A stretch of DNA of 64,000 nucleotides from Saururus chinensis (lineage: Eukaryota; Streptophyta; Magnoliopsida; Piperales; Saururaceae): positions 30,272,756 to 30,336,755 of the forward strand of contig CP141150.1 of the NCBI GenBank assembly GCA_035235625.1. Reading direction: 5' to 3'. Positions 61,641 to 64,000 of the stretch are shown here, piece by piece. A program made the position numbers and the translations under genes. Numbering within the stretch: position 1 is the first letter of the stretch; each line of letters starts with the position of its first letter. Below the pieces are notes generated by a model, which saw nothing but the letters and a program-made list of their open reading frames with translations, searched no databases and had not been told where the DNA came from.

Positions 61641-63271
61641 CTAATAGGGGTGGGACATATCATTCCACCACTGCTTCTGGCAGGCCTTGTCCTCAAGGCC
61701 AGGAAGTGTCGATACTCTCATTGACTGCAAATGGTTGTAGAACCCAAGCATACTTCGGTTGTGGTCGTTGGATAATATGCAACTTATCAGGAGGTTGAGC
61801 GGTAAGGAAGCACTTGACTCCATCAATCTCGAAGCTCATCTGCATGTGTTCAAAGTCTCATTCAATCTTTCTCAAAGTGCGCAACTAATCCATGCCAAGA
61901 ATGATATTAGCTCCTTTGATAAGCAGAACATAGAAATCAAATGTGATAGTAAAACCTTGAGCAAGCAGGCATGCCTTACAAAAAAAACCCATACTACGAA
62001 GCTTTGCACCATCTTTGATCATGACATCAAAAGTAGGACATTCAAAGATTTGCAAACCCAATTCTTTAGCAATGACCTCATTAATGAAACTATGGGTGCT
62101 ACCTGTATCTATAAGAACTGTGACACGTTTTTCTCCATTTGGCCATTAATGTGCATAGTATTGGGCGTATTATCACCTTCATAGGCATGAAAGGATAAAT
62201 ATGGGTAGACATCATTGACCAAGGCAGCTAAGGTAGGGTCAAACTCAGCCACAGGGTCTGGAGAATCTATTGGGTCAGGCTCATTGTCAAATACATAAAC
62301 ATGAAAGGTCTTGTAGTGGTGGCCATGGGCATACTTTTTGTCATAATTATAACATAAGCCCTTTGAGCGACAAGCCTCCACTTCAGCCTGGGATAACCTC
62401 TTAAGAGGAATCGAAGTGGGCAAAGTAGGAGGTGTATGCCCTGTAGTGGTGAGTGGACCATTAGTAGAAGAAGATGACGAACACGTTACTGATGCTGAAG
62501 TTGCTTTTGACACGTACTGGTGATACAGATTGTCTCCATCAAGGTACGGGGCTTGAAAATGTGCACCGAAGCTTGCAAGTTGGATTGAAAATCACCAAGG
62601 AAAGTGCCGATCAAAGTAGCTTTTGGCCAATTAGACAACTTTTCAAACTCATCATGATAAGCTTCGATGGTGGTAGTATGGCGAACACGTGAAAGACGGA
62701 GATTATAATCTTCGTAATTAGTCGGTCCAAAGCAAACAGGGAGAGCTTGTTCCACACCATCCCATGTAGCACACGGAGTATGAGAAAGAAAGTGTTTGAT
62801 CCATTGTAGCACACGACCTTCCATGTGAAAGGAAACAAGACCAATACGCTCGTGAGCTAGAGTTCGATGGTAGGAAAAAATCGTCGGGCGCGGGATACCC
62901 ATTCCTTTGGTTAGTCACCTTTGAAGATTGGAAAAGTGAGTCGAACTAGACGGGCATGGAAATGCCCTCATAGTCGTGGGCATTAGTAGCATAACTAGGT
63001 GGACGCACACGGGGTCGAGGACTACCATTCCCACGGCCGTGAGGACGACCACTATGGTCAAGGTAATCATAGTCAGCATAATGGCTTGCTTGTGGCCAAG
63101 AAGGACTAGTTCAAGTAGGGAATGGGACCGGAGAAAAAGGGGGTGGCGGCAAACCACTGGAGCCAGAGGCCAGAGCGAGACCATGAGTAGAAGCGGCAGG
63201 GGTATTCTGCAGAAGAGGACTAGAGAAAGTGGATGGTGCAGAATCTGATTCACATGTCGACGATGATCCAT
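61641..63271 (-). mobile_element. Ty3/gypsy gag-protease remnant
   Basis: The minus strand carries a retrotransposon gag region (about 62,490-62,900, with FHMEGRVLQWIKHFL and LSRVRHTTTIEAYHDEFEKL). It is followed by a zinc-knuckle-like CYNYDKKYAHGH segment and the start of a protease-like region (about 61,760-62,510). Upstream, 62.9-63.27 kb is proline/arginine-rich leader or gag N-terminal sequence. Reverse transcriptase, RNase H, integrase and LTRs are not seen. The copy is broken, with several breaks, and looks old. Confidence 0.85.
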
Positions 63272-64000
63272 AGCATGTCGGAGTGACGGAGAGCGAAGGG
63301 ATCCCTACTGGGTGGGTGGATGGAAGCTACATCTACAAGATGTCGGAAGAGGAACTATTGGCGAAGAGTCGTGGTATCGGGGAGAAGCTGGTCATCTGTG
63401 GCAGAGGGGGAGAGTTTGAAACCAGAGGCGAGAGACAACATGTTTCGGTGTTTAGCGAGATGTGTTTTGGTATATAAAAGGATATGTTTTGGTGCATTTT
63501 GATTCTATGTCAAAAAATCAATGATTTTTAGCATAATGTGTGAATTTTTTAAGCTTTATATGTTTACTTTCGACATCACCTGTTTTAGTTTTGCGCCCTA
63601 TATTAGGTTATGATTTTCGCCCACCTATTCCCTGTTGGCATTGACTTCTAGTTTTGTTTCACCTACCTACTATATCATCAAATATAAGGTTTAACACTAT
63701 GAGCCTAATGCATCGAACGTAGGGATCCATCACAACTTACCTCCATTTTTGTGCTCCTTATGCCTACCTTCTTATGTGGTCTTGCTCCAATGATGCCCTG
63801 TAGTTGGTAAATAAACTCTATGAAGGTTGGTAATATTACCAAAAAATATGTGGAAAGTTAAGAATAAGAAAGAATAAAGGAGTTGTAGGTGAATGAAGAG
63901 GAGAGAAGGAGAAAAGGCACATCAGAGGTGGATAGAAGGAGATGAAGCACAATGGATATGGAGGGAAGGAGACCATATTTGGCGATGTAAGAAGGCACAT
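63272..64000. other. Window edge, no gene seen
   Basis: The first 200 bp are GA-rich and may be the leader of the gypsy remnant; beyond that no motif was recognised. Confidence 0.35.

Overview
This is nuclear DNA of a flowering plant, gene-poor and rich in transposable elements. The plant assignment rests on a DYW-type PPR editing factor, a canonical plant histone H4 with plant histone promoter boxes, a DUF3741/DUF4378 (TRM-like) protein, and plant transposon families (CACTA, long-TIR Mutator-like, hAT, Stowaway, PIF/Harbinger, LTR elements). A monocot is plausible: the PPR gene is GC-rich at its 5' end and AT-rich at its 3' end, as in many monocot genes, but this is inference and no genus is claimed. 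Only three host genes can be supported, all in the left 26 kb.

Layout. 1-8.8 kb: AT-rich intergenic DNA with several small inverted-repeat (MITE-like) elements. 8.8-11.1 kb: a four-exon TRM-like gene on the plus strand. 11.9-13.6 kb: a Stowaway MITE and another MITE. 13.6-19.6 kb: a 6-kb long-TIR Mutator-like foldback element with a perfect 9-bp target duplication and near-identical 1.28-kb arms; its loop holds a solo LTR. 20.0-22.2 kb: an intronless PPR-DYW gene on the minus strand with site II promoter motifs. 22.8-23.9 kb: a tandem repeat in which one unit carries a PIF/Harbinger-like MITE and the other shows the empty site. 25.6-25.9 kb: histone H4 on the minus strand. 28.9-31.7 kb: a degraded hAT transposon. 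31.9-49.9 kb: an old tandem duplication; copy 1 was interrupted by a 5.2-kb CACTA element (which itself holds an 0.9-kb Mutator-like foldback) and by a 1.4-kb insertion, and copy 2 by a 5.3-kb non-coding LTR element. 52.9-60.5 kb: hAT remnants, with a second CACTA element lying exactly between fragments of two different hAT families on opposite strands. 61.6-63.3 kb: a broken Ty3/gypsy gag-protease remnant. The rest is AT-rich DNA with no recognisable gene.

The three host genes have unrelated jobs (microtubule/cortex-type TRM-like protein, organellar RNA editing, chromatin) and do not form a cluster. The main interest is a readable history of nested insertions: four target-site duplications are perfect (13.6/19.6 kb, 40.9/41.8 kb, 59.8/59.9 kb, and the TTA at 23 kb), and several insertions can be checked against an empty paralogous site inside the same window. 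The CACTA elements are unusual in carrying long alternating CT and GA tracts between repeated palindromic blocks built on a TTAGCGACGC-like motif. I found no evidence for a new multi-gene biological system; the strongest unusual signals are structural.
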